Positions 16,425 to 22,104 of a DNA stretch of 22,104 bases are shown piece after piece. Under the pieces are notes generated by a model. That model saw nothing but the letters and a program-made list of their open reading frames with translations. It did not search any database and had not been told where the DNA came from. Each line of letters begins with the position of its first letter. Within the stretch, counting starts at the first letter, position 1. This DNA is from Chitinophagales bacterium (GTDB lineage: Bacteria > Bacteroidota > Bacteroidia > Chitinophagales > Chitinophagaceae): NCBI GenBank assembly GCA_015654495.1, contig JAATGW010000326.1, forward strand, positions 1 to 22,104. Reading direction: 5' to 3'. The translations under genes and the position numbers were made by a program.

Positions 16425-16643
16425 TTAAGGTTCCGGAATAGTACATCGACCAGTACAGGCTGAAGTTCCAAACATTCCACATTCAACAACCCGCGAACAA
16501 TTATCTAAATTGGTCTCGCATTTATTGTTCCAACCTGTACAACTTATTGAATAGTAACAGGAACAATTCTTGGGACCATCGGGTGGCATTATATAATTTG
16601 GAGTAACAATTGTTTTTTGAATCTTGCTCTCATTATCAATCAA
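16425..16643 (-). CDS. Eight-cysteine C-terminal domain of the split precursor
   Basis: The ORF as it stands is 72 aa from a TTG at 16643, but the same frame is open back to a TGA near 16701, so TTG need not be a real start. The last 45 residues carry all the cysteines with spacing C-x1-C-x5-C-x6-C-x6-C-x5-C-x7-C-x3-C, within NCSCYYSISC, NKCETNLDNC, VVECGMFGTSAC and TGRCTIPEP. Gly, Ser and Thr fill the gaps, as expected of a small disulfide-locked domain. There is no signal peptide on this piece alone, so without joining to the upstream frame it would stay in the cytoplasm. Eight cysteines allow four disulfides. Confidence 0.55.
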   Translation of the reverse strand: MIDNESKIQKTIVTPNYIMPPDGPKNCSCYYSISCTGWNNKCETNLDNCSRVVECGMFGTSACTGRCTIPEP

Positions 16644-16687
16644 CCTGTTTATATACTCTGACGATTTTTTGATATCAAAATTGTTTT

Positions 16688-17098
16688 CTAAATATGGCTT
16701 TCAATTAATAGATAAAGTTCATCCTTAGAAAAGTGCTTTGAAAAATATTCCAGAGTACTTGAAACAAATGCTTCTCCTATTTGCGGATTAGCAATTAGTT
16801 TTTGCATGCCATTTTCTTGTAGCAATCCACCAATCATCACCACAATTTTTCTTTGTTCAGAGGTGAGATTGTGGCGGCTATTCTTAAGGAGAATTTTGAA
16901 TTTCGTATCCCATAAGTTTTCCTTTTCGCTCGCCGACAGGAGTGAATATCCTTGTCTTAGTTGTAAGATCGTGGGCTTGCCAATGACTTCTTTAGTTAAA
17001 CTCGATAATAATGTTGTCGAAACGGATTCTTCCTTTCCGGCGTCTTTACTGCATGAGAATGCGAAACACAGCAGTGCAATTACAAAAAGTCTTTTCAT
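16688..17098 (-). CDS. Lipoprotein N-terminal half of the split precursor
   Basis: A 136-aa frame with lipoprotein signal peptide MKRLFVIALLCFAFSC (lipidated C16) followed by SKDAGKEES. The rest is helical, with LRQGYSLLSASEKENLWDTKFKILLKN and LTSEQRKIVVMIGGLL. The pattern 'LS..EK..LW..K' and 'LT.EQ' is what I remember from the middle of fulvocin C-related proteins. It lacks any cysteine beyond the signal region, so the disulfide-forming part has been cut off by the frameshift after residue 134. It is the first gene of the leftward set; no clear promoter is visible upstream. Confidence 0.6.
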   Translation of the reverse strand: MKRLFVIALLCFAFSCSKDAGKEESVSTTLLSSLTKEVIGKPTILQLRQGYSLLSASEKENLWDTKFKILLKNSRHNLTSEQRKIVVMIGGLLQENGMQKLIANPQIGEAFVSSTLEYFSKHFSKDELYLLIESHI

Positions 17099-17411
17099 TT
17101 TAGTGTTTTTTAAATTACGAATAGGTGGCGATATGTAGAAAGACGTACTATGAGCTTTTTAAGATAAGCAACTACACCTTATTCCAGTGATAGGCTTTTG
17201 TATATTTTATTGATTAATAAATTAATATGATAATACGACGTTGACGGCTTAGCGAAACGCTACATAATCCGAACTGACTGTAACCCGCGTGCACCAGATG
17301 TTGTTAAAGCTAAGTGCTAGAACAATCAGAAAAGCGGGAAAAAAACGTATATCCCGGAGAATTTTCCCCGCGAAAATTTTTTTGTCTTTTGAATAGTACT
17401 ACGTAAGCCGA
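17099..17411. other. AT-rich intergenic region upstream of the precursor locus
   Basis: No gene is visible in these 313 nt. A hairpin pairs GCGGGAAAA (17333-17341) with TTTTCCCCGC (17362-17371), with one bulge. Within it, AATTTTC and GAAAATT (17360-17378) form a smaller stem followed by a T-run, so a weak rightward terminator is possible. The small repeat AGCGAAACGCT occurs near 17250. Confidence 0.4.
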
Positions 17412-17506
17412 ATGGGAACCAGATTATTTTATCGTCAGGTTGATAGTTCATTTACAGGAACTCCAGACCCTCCAAGAACGCACATCCGACATTATATAAC
17501 CCATAT

Positions 17507-17567
17507 TCTCCGCAAGCTCAATATAAATCCGCAACAAATGCGGAGATTAAGGGATGCATTCTCCGCA
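17507..17567 (+). promoter_or_regulatory. Three alternating copies of an 8-mer, possible alternative hairpins
   Basis: TCTCCGCA (17507-17514), TGCGGAGA (17539-17546) and TCTCCGCA (17560-17567) alternate in orientation, so the middle copy can pair with either side but not both. They lie upstream of the small membrane ORF and the lipoprotein gene. Such an arrangement can act as an attenuator, but nothing else here proves it. Confidence 0.35.
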
Positions 17568-17817
17568 CATTGTTTACCCCAACAAATTCAACATTCTTAA
17601 ATTAGAACTTTTCTTACTATTCAAGCCTTTAAGAAGGGCTTCCACTTTCAAAACCCGGCCCCAATCGTATTTATCTTTTCTGTTCCTGGTAGCCGCTATA
17701 TTCCAAATCATTATTAGTGTAGATACATCCATTATAACAAATCATAGATTTAGTTCACTTATCAGAGTGGAAATAGTTACACCTGAAAAAACCAAAGAGA
17801 AAGAACCGCCTTTATAA
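17554..17817 (+). CDS. Possible small membrane protein
   Basis: I do not recognise this 87-aa frame. Residues 40-56 (YLSFLFLVAAIFQIIIS) form one membrane segment, followed by VDTSIITNHRFSSLIRVEIVTPEKTKEKEPPL, a sensible charged tail. The first 35 residues look less protein-like and overlap the 8-mer repeats, so the true start may be further in, although no later ATG is in frame before the membrane segment. The stop lies 20 nt before the ATG of the lipoprotein gene on the same strand, which suggests a pair. It may also be the remnant of a longer gene. Confidence 0.4.
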   Translation: MHSPHIVYPNKFNILKLELFLLFKPLRRASTFKTRPQSYLSFLFLVAAIFQIIISVDTSIITNHRFSSLIRVEIVTPEKTKEKEPPL

Positions 17818-17837
17818 TACTCAAAATCAATTCAAAA

Positions 17838-18257
17838 ATGCGATCTATTTATTTTTCCACTTTATGTCTGCTAATGATTTCGGCGGGTTGTAAAGCCCAG
17901 AACAGCTCCACACGGGTTCAGGTAGACAACAAGGATAGTGCTGTCTTTAACAAGATATGTTCTTTGGATTTTGCAAAGTATGTTGACAATCAAACAGTAG
18001 GGTCATTTTTATCAGACATTGGAACTAATTACACGAGTTATACTTTCGGCACGGTAAGAAGCAACTATCTTCGATTTGTATATTTTGTTTATAGCGATGA
18101 AATGTGGGTTGAAGTAAAAGTTAACAGCTTTAAATATGTCGAGAGTTACAATACTTTCAATACCTGGAATATAGAAGAGTTTAAAAAAGAACAAATTGGT
18201 GCAATTAGATTTGTTTATAAGGGGCAGTTTATAAAGTCGACAGCTTGGAAGCGATAG
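17838..18257 (+). CDS. Hypothetical lipoprotein, 139 aa
   Basis: A lipoprotein signal is clear: MRSIYFSTLCLLMISAGC, with lipobox ISAGC (lipidated C18). The mature part starts polar (KAQNSSTRVQVDNKD) and then reads as an alternating small domain with FNKICSLDFAKYVDNQTVGSFLSDIG, a beta run (YLRFVYFVYSDEMWVEVKVNSF) and KEQIGAIRFVYKGQ near the end. It holds one mature Cys besides C18. I know no family for it. It is probably exported to the cell envelope. The start ATG has only an AAAA stretch upstream, as usual for this phylum. It ends in TAG and nothing else is coded for more than 500 nt. Confidence 0.65.
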   Translation: MRSIYFSTLCLLMISAGCKAQNSSTRVQVDNKDSAVFNKICSLDFAKYVDNQTVGSFLSDIGTNYTSYTFGTVRSNYLRFVYFVYSDEMWVEVKVNSFKYVESYNTFNTWNIEEFKKEQIGAIRFVYKGQFIKSTAWKR

Positions 18258-18801
18258 GATTACTAATTTAGTATTATTACTTTATTAGTATGGGTCATTG
18301 AATAGGAGCGCGACAGACAAATATTCTATTCTATTCATTATGCCGGCAGATGCTGCTTTGAGTTTAAAGGCAAGGTTAACGAGTGGCAACCATATGAAGT
18401 TTCCCCCAAAAGCCAGGATATCAACCCAAAATATCATCTCTGCATGGTTAGTGTCGGATACTTTCTTGTAACCTAAAAATCTGCAAGAGAAACTCCACTT
18501 CATTTTATCCGCAAAGATCACGTCATATCAACGTATGTATTCGCTTGGAAAAAAATAAAACACGAAGAACCGTTTTTCACACGACCATATTACCGATGCT
18601 TCATTGTTTTTTCATTCTGAAGTCTTTTTAAAGTTCTCCGTTCTTCAATCGTCATTATCCATGTTTAATGGGACGGCAGTTCGTTGATTCCGGCAAAGCG
18701 AATCGCTAATCCCATTGTCATGCAGGTACAGAAATTCTTTTTAAGATTCGCCGCGTAAGCTTTAAAGAGAGGAAAAACAATAACCGGAGGAGAGAAATCA
18801 A
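18258..18801. other. Region without a confident gene, left edge of mobile remnant
   Basis: A leftward frame (18285-18521) and short rightward frames exist, but none shows convincing family motifs. A minus-strand frame of 21 codons near 18593-18658 (MTIEERRTLKRLQNEKTMKH) looks protein-like but is too short to call. Base composition changes from AT-rich to GC-richer towards 18780. The border of the mobile-element remnant probably lies in this stretch, though I find no clear terminal repeat or attachment site. Confidence 0.35.
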
Positions 18802-19008
18802 ATGCCCGATAAAAGAAGACCCGATGACCTGCTGGATCGCAAGGAAGCGGCAAAATACCTCGGAGGCACAAAGCCCCTGGCGGTCGGAACTTTAGCCGTC
18901 TGGGATTGCACCAAACGCTATGACCTGAAGCCCGTGAAAGTGGGGCGATCCGTCCGCTATCGCCGCGCCGATTTAGACCAGTTCCTGCTCAGCCGACTTC
19001 GGACATAA
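18802..19008 (+). CDS. Excisionase/MerR-like helix-turn-helix DNA-binding protein
   Basis: A 68-aa protein built like an excisionase-family (HTH_17 type) winged helix. DDLLDRKEAAKYLGG (8-22) is the first helix-turn, and LKPVKVGRSVRYRRADLDQFLLSR (42-65) is the wing and last helix with the diagnostic KVGRSVRYR followed by an (A/D)L(D/E) helix. Such proteins control excision or the start of transfer in integrative elements. The insertion TKPLAVGTLAVWDCTKRYD between the helices is longer than usual. The ATG follows GGAGGAGA at 8 nt, a strong Shine-Dalgarno that is rare in this window, and the codons are GC-rich compared with neighbours. Both suggest transfer from outside. A broken primase gene of the same element follows after 93 nt. 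Confidence 0.75.
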   Translation: MPDKRRPDDLLDRKEAAKYLGGTKPLAVGTLAVWDCTKRYDLKPVKVGRSVRYRRADLDQFLLSRLRT

Positions 19009-19026
19009 ACAGAGGAAGGGGAAAAA

Positions 19027-19054
19027 GCAAGGAAGCCCGGCCAGGCCTCCTTGC
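19027..19054 (+). promoter_or_regulatory. Hairpin between the HTH gene and the primase remnant
   Basis: GCAAGGA and TCCTTGC pair, extended inside by GCC and GGC around a 6-nt loop. No T-run follows, so it is more likely a processing or attenuating structure than a terminator. The primase ATG at 19102 has its own GGGAG. Confidence 0.35.
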
Positions 19055-19101
19055 CAGTTCGACTTATCCAACATCCATAACCGCATCTTAGGGAGATCGC
19101 T

Positions 19102-19640
19102 ATGAACGCTGAACAAGCAAAGAAAATACCATTGACTGACATCCTTGACAAGCTGGGTTGCAAGCCCGCACGGATACGCAACCATGATTTTTGGTACCTG
19201 TCACCACTAAGGCAAGAGAAAACCGCTGGTTTCAAGGTCAATACGGCCAGGAATATCTGGTACGACTTTGGAGAAGGCATCGGCGGAACCAATATCGATT
19301 TTGTCCGTGCCTATCTGAAAAGCACACACGAAAACCATACTGTCTCTGACGCCCTGCGCTGGATCAGGAACATGATGCGTCATAAGCCTGTAGTCGCCCC
19401 GGTGACGACAGTTGATTATTCACTCACCGACAGAAAGCTCACTTTGCCAGATGTAAAGGGGATTAGTCAAGCCGGCCTGATCCACTACCTGGAGGCGCGC
19501 GGCATCCCTATTGCCATTGCAAATAATTATCTCAAAGAAGTTCGCGTACATAACGGCAACACTTGAAGCAAATTCAAATCGCTCGGCCTGCGAAAGGAAG
19601 AACGAGGCTATGAGTTGCGCAACCCCGAGTTTGAAATACT
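19102..19640 (+). pseudogene. Mobile-element primase (CHC2 zinc finger/toprim), broken and truncated
   Basis: The open part gives 154 aa with the N-terminus of Bacteroidota mobile-element primases: ILDKLGCKPARIRNHDFWYLSPLRQEKTAGFKVNTARNIWYDFGEGIGG. It then stops at TGA (19564-19566). The same frame goes on after the stop with family-like sequence, SKFKSLGLRKEERGYELRNPEFE, which fits the family's 'N-TG-KF..LG....GGYELRN..FK' stretch; a GGA to TGA change explains the stop. Similarity ends near 19640, where the catalytic toprim part should follow, so the gene is also cut short by a deletion or recombination junction. Full-length relatives are about 300 residues. It is preceded by a strong GGGAG ribosome site and the excisionase-like gene. 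It cannot be active as primase. Confidence 0.75.
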
Positions 19641-19795
19641 ACACGGGATTCATCTGATATCATCCCGGATATTTAATATTGAATTAAGGATTATGGAAGT
19701 CGGAGCATTTTAGTCCTCTAAATATATTATCGGTGCCGGAAGGATACGGTCAGTATGAATAACACATCACAACAGTTTAAAATAGAATTCCGTGC

Positions 19796-19825
19796 TTGCA
19801 GCCATCGTCTTTTAGCCGTATTTTG
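19796..19825 (+). promoter_or_regulatory. Possible promoter of the TIG/NHL lipoprotein gene
   Basis: TTG (19796-19798) is followed after 20 nt by TATTTTG (19819-19825), one base shorter than TAnnTTTG. The leader to the ATG at 19851 would be about 20 nt. Confidence 0.4.
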
Positions 19826-19850
19826 AAGCCCGATTAATTCCCGGATAATT

Positions 19851-21068
19851 ATGAAAGTTGCTTACCAAACCATTAGTTATTGCATTGTATTGTTTTTGCT
19901 GATATTGATATCATGTTCAAAACCAGGCAGCAAACAGGAGGAAGGGGCTCCGCTTATCAGCGAAGTGTATCCATTGCAGGCTAAAGCCGGCGATACAATT
20001 GTTGCAAGAGGGAAGAACCTTCCTGTTGAATTTTCGTCGTTGCAAATAACTTTGAACGATCAGCAGGCACGGATCATCACAGTTACCCCTGACAGCCTTC
20101 GTGCAATTTTGCCTGCGACTTTTGGTTCGGGAAAACTGATTCTGAAAGTAGGAGGTCTTATTTATGAAGGGCCGGAATTCAACACAGAATACGAAGCTGT
20201 TGTAACTACTATTGCCGGTAATGGCTCTGTGGGTGATATGGACGGGGTTGGCGAATGGTCTTCGTTCAATTGTCCCTGGGGTATCGCTCCGGATAAAGAC
20301 GACAATTTATTTATTGCAGATTGCTATAATCGATTAATACGTAGAATCTCGGCAAATACCCACGAAGTAACAACCTTTCGAATTCCTGTCTATGTTGAAG
20401 GGAAAAATTTCTACTCCCCGTATAACATTGCAGTCGACCAGGTGAACCGGGATGTTTTTGTAACGGACTTTAATGAACACGTTATGCGTATGGATTCAAC
20501 AGGCGCTATGCGTGTGATTTTCGAAGGAGAAGCGCCGATGGCCGGAATTGCAGTATCACCTGACCGTAATAGTCTTTTTATCTCAAAAACAAATCATGGT
20601 CAGCTCATTCGTATGAATAGGGACGGCAGCAATGCACAACTCTACAGTACTGTATTGACTACCCCGCGTAATATATTCTTTGATCGCGAAGGAAAGATGT
20701 TTGTGACTGCTTATCCCGGACCGGTGTATGAAATCAGCAATAACGGTTTTGCATCTCATGCCACTCCCCCGGTAGAGTTTCAGGGATGGGAGGCTGTAAA
20801 GGATACACTTGGAAATTTCTATCTCTCAGATCATGTGGAAAACAGAGTCCGCATGATCGACAGAGAAGGAAATGTTATAACTCTTGCCGGTAACGGAGTT
20901 TCCGCTGATGTTGATGGCATTGGTTTGAATGCATCGTTTAACGGACCACAGGGATTAGCGATCGACAGCAAAGGGAATTTGTATACCACAACTTATAACT
21001 ACGATACCCACGGTGGTAACCGGGTAAGGAAAATTGAGATCCGGGTGAAAGTTTCATTTAATGACTAA
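19851..21068 (+). CDS. IPT/TIG-domain and NHL-repeat lipoprotein
   Basis: A 405-aa surface or periplasmic lipoprotein. The signal peptide ends in LILISC (lipidated C22). A TIG/IPT immunoglobulin-like domain follows (about 35-112: ISEVYPLQAKAGDTIVARGKNL, ending VGGLIYEGPEF). Then comes a six-bladed NHL-type propeller with blades marked by FNCPWGIAPDKDDNLFIAD, YSPYNIAVDQ, MAGIAVSPD, TTPRNIFFDREG, GWEAVKDTLGNFYLSD and FNGPQGLAIDSKGNLYTT. The motif (T/L)AGNG followed by DxDGxG and SFN opens and closes the propeller, a common Bacteroidota pattern. Such proteins are thought to bind glycans or partner proteins at the cell surface; no enzyme site is visible. It is a single gene downstream of the mobile remnant. 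Confidence 0.9.
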   Translation: MKVAYQTISYCIVLFLLILISCSKPGSKQEEGAPLISEVYPLQAKAGDTIVARGKNLPVEFSSLQITLNDQQARIITVTPDSLRAILPATFGSGKLILKVGGLIYEGPEFNTEYEAVVTTIAGNGSVGDMDGVGEWSSFNCPWGIAPDKDDNLFIADCYNRLIRRISANTHEVTTFRIPVYVEGKNFYSPYNIAVDQVNRDVFVTDFNEHVMRMDSTGAMRVIFEGEAPMAGIAVSPDRNSLFISKTNHGQLIRMNRDGSNAQLYSTVLTTPRNIFFDREGKMFVTAYPGPVYEISNNGFASHATPPVEFQGWEAVKDTLGNFYLSDHVENRVRMIDREGNVITLAGNGVSADVDGIGLNASFNGPQGLAIDSKGNLYTTTYNYDTHGGNRVRKIEIRVKVSFND

Positions 21069-21099
21069 GTAAGAAGAAATAGTGATCGTCAATCGCTGA

Positions 21100-21495
21100 A
21101 CGGTTCCTCAATTTTTCACATTCCGCGGGTATGGGTTGGATTACTGCGGTAAAGAAGCAGAATGTAAAAGCAATTGTTTCATATAAGCCAGGCAGCGGAT
21201 TCATTTCCGGAAGGAGAGGTACCTGCTTCTATAGAAAGCCCTGGCGGAAGGCCTGATGCAGTCGGTGTTCCTCAATCGGATTTTGAAGAGCTTGCCGGGA
21301 TTCCAATTGTTATCTATTGCGGAGAAAATATTCCTGATAAATGTGGAGAGACGCTGTAAACAAACATGGTGCTGCTGTTACTTTAGTTCATCTTCCGGAA
21401 ATTTAGCAGAAAAGGCAATACCCATTTTCAGATCTTAACAATATTCAGATATCGGACCTTATGTCGAATTTTTTAAAAAGTGGGGGCTGGATTGA
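21100..21495 (+). pseudogene. Decayed alpha/beta-hydrolase
   Basis: Three frames in order spell one alpha/beta-hydrolase. First, SHSAGMGWITAVKKQNVKAI to YKPGSGFI (about 21114-21206), with HSAG at the place of the nucleophile elbow. Next, after a frameshift, FPEGEVPASIESPGG, AVGVPQSDFEELAGIPIVIY and CGENIPDK (about 21206-21342). Then, after an internal deletion of perhaps 45-60 nt, WRDAVNKHGAAVTLVHLPEI, a TAG, and YPFSDLNNIQISDLMSNFL (from 21344). The last few codons need another shift to end in KWGLD-stop at 21495. HLPE followed by THFPFSDLNN-like sequence is the catalytic-His end of this esterase-like family. The N-terminal half is missing. At least two frameshifts, one deletion and one stop make it clearly non-functional. 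Confidence 0.75.
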
Positions 21496-21576
21496 TATTT
21501 ATAAAAACACCGTCCTGATTTCTTCAACATAGCTTCATGAAGTTTATCAAACCCGGAGCAGTTTTTATAAAGATGG

Positions 21577-21610
21577 CGGCCTGTCGCCTACAGGCTAAAA
21601 TTTTAGCCTG
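21577..21610. repeat. 20-bp perfect palindrome with an overlapping alternative hairpin
   Basis: CAGGCTAAAATTTTAGCCTG (21591-21610) is a perfect palindrome. Just before it, GCCTGT and ACAGGC with loop CGCCT form a second stem that shares the CAGGC arm. It lies between the decayed hydrolase and the opposing receptor-L-type gene, about 90 nt past that gene's stop. It could act as a terminator in the leftward direction or be a dispersed repeat. Confidence 0.55.
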
Positions 21611-21699
21611 CAGTATCAACAAAGCCACCACCTGTGTACGGATTTCAATATGCTGCTGTATCCGGCATGTCCATTTCAAACTACGCTCAGGCATTACCG

Positions 21700-22104
21700 T
21701 TATTTACTGCATTTTCCCGCTTTGATCTCTTCAACAGTAGCATTAAAGGCATTTCCGGTGACCTGGTAGGAGCCCGTATTGCCACCACCCTTTACGAGTT
21801 TTGTAATACCACATAAGCTGGTTAGCCCGGTATTATTTGTTATACTGATTCCCGTCGTTGCACCTTCCACATTCGTCAATCCGTTTACATTCATCAGTTT
21901 AGTATTTTCAGAAACCGTAATTCCAAATTTCAATGACTTTACCTTTTCAAAACCCTGCAGATCTTTCAATTCGGTATTGCGTGTGAGAAAGATTCCGGAA
22001 ATGTTAGTAAGGGATGCCAATCCTTTCAGAGAAGTAAGTTTGGTATTGTCAGTTATATAAATCAGCCGGTTTTCACTCATTCCCGAAGAAGATAATTTTG
22101 CAAG
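21700..22104 (-). CDS. Receptor-L/leucine-rich-repeat surface protein, C-terminal part
   Basis: The frame is open to the right edge of the window (LAKLSSSG precedes the first visible Met at 22080), so only the C-terminal 134 residues are seen. They hold about four repeats of 24-25 residues with pattern hxhxxNxxLxSLxGLxxLxxxxxG: ITDNTKLTSLKGLASLTN, LTRNTELKDLQGFEKVKS, VSENTKLMNVNGLTNVEG and ITNNTGLTSLCGITKLVK. The end, GGGNTGSYQVTGNAFNATVEEIKAGKC, is a typical capping segment of Bacteroidota receptor-L-like proteins. Such proteins are secreted or cell-surface and probably bind partners; no enzymatic role is known. No sorting (T9SS) domain follows. The ATG at 22080 is internal to the repeat array and is unlikely to be the start. 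Confidence 0.8.
   Translation of the reverse strand, partial: LAKLSSSGMSENRLIYITDNTKLTSLKGLASLTNISGIFLTRNTELKDLQGFEKVKSLKFGITVSENTKLMNVNGLTNVEGATTGISITNNTGLTSLCGITKLVKGGGNTGSYQVTGNAFNATVEEIKAGKCSK

Larger units (their letters stand above)
16425..17098 (-). pseudogene. Fulvocin C-related bacteriocin-like precursor, frameshifted
   Basis: Two adjacent frames read as one protein split by a 1-nt deletion. The upstream frame ends in ELYLLIESHI-stop; adding one C to the CC pair at 16696-16697 gives LIES-PYLENNFDIKKSSEYIN and runs on without stops into the cysteine-rich frame. The joined product would be about 224 residues: lipoprotein signal, helical middle, and a C-terminal domain with eight cysteines. 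That size and layout match, from memory, proteins annotated in Bacteroidota as 'bacteriocin fulvocin C-related'. Fulvocin C of Myxococcus fulvus is itself an eight-cysteine, four-disulfide peptide. The gene could be a pseudogene, a sequencing error, or a case of frameshifting; the absence of a long homopolymer at the site gives no special support to the last. Confidence 0.65.

Noticed and set aside
18285..18521. Leftward 78-codon frame in the gap after the lipoprotein gene
   Set aside because: It has no family motif, start signal or operon partner that I can see; kept only as part of the unassigned region.

Overview
The window looks like a chromosomal segment of a Bacteroidota bacterium, probably of the Chitinophagia/Sphingobacteriia type. 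Several upstream regions carry the Bacteroidota promoter form TTG-N(20-21)-TAnnTTTG (for example TATATTTG before tRNA-Phe and TACTTTTG before the kdsD-like gene). Most core genes lack a strong Shine-Dalgarno sequence, lipoproteins have short xSC lipoboxes, and the gene families fit (RecQ and PIF1-like helicases with C-terminal HTH_40-type domains, a TIG/NHL lipoprotein, a receptor-L-like repeat protein). The lineage is inferred from these traits; no database was searched.

Layout. (a) 1-1316: little besides one hypothetical gene and its terminator. (b) 1317-6688: a leftward five-gene cluster running Rid-family protein, DUF3052-like protein, methionine-type aminotransferase, TraB/GumN protein, PIF1-like helicase. 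(c) 6910-7320: an OsmC-family peroxidase facing a leftward pair for surface-polysaccharide precursors, kdsD-like then mannose-1-phosphate guanylyltransferase (9472 to 7365). The kdsD-like frame carries an in-frame TAG at codon 22. (d) 9666-11951 recQ, convergent with a GH63-type glucosidase (11986-14613). (e) 14732-14966: tRNA-Phe(GAA) with its own promoter, a heptad-repeat hairpin in the predicted leader, and a terminator. (f) 15145-17098: the most interesting locus, a leftward set made of a frameshifted precursor resembling the Myxococcus bacteriocin fulvocin C (lipoprotein N-terminus, eight-cysteine C-terminus), a membrane-anchored thioredoxin-fold protein with a CMPC site, and a DUF1573-like lipoprotein overlapping it by 4 bp. 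(g) 17400-18257: a small membrane ORF and an unrecognised lipoprotein. (h) about 18780-19640: a GC-richer mobile-element remnant with strong Shine-Dalgarno sequences, holding an excisionase-like HTH gene and a broken CHC2/toprim primase. (i) 19851-22104: a TIG/NHL lipoprotein, a badly decayed alpha/beta-hydrolase, and the 3' end of a receptor-L-type repeat protein running off the right edge.

How it fits together. The left two thirds are ordinary core metabolism and DNA repair: PLP chemistry beside a Rid protein, KDO and GDP-mannose precursors, and two helicases. The right third is accessory sequence with three broken genes. The precursor/thioredoxin/DUF1573 set suggests a disulfide-rich secreted or surface peptide with its own redox partner, but no exporter or regulator is visible here. 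A recurrent non-coding theme is palindromes built from 7-bp units, two of which fill the gaps between convergent core genes.
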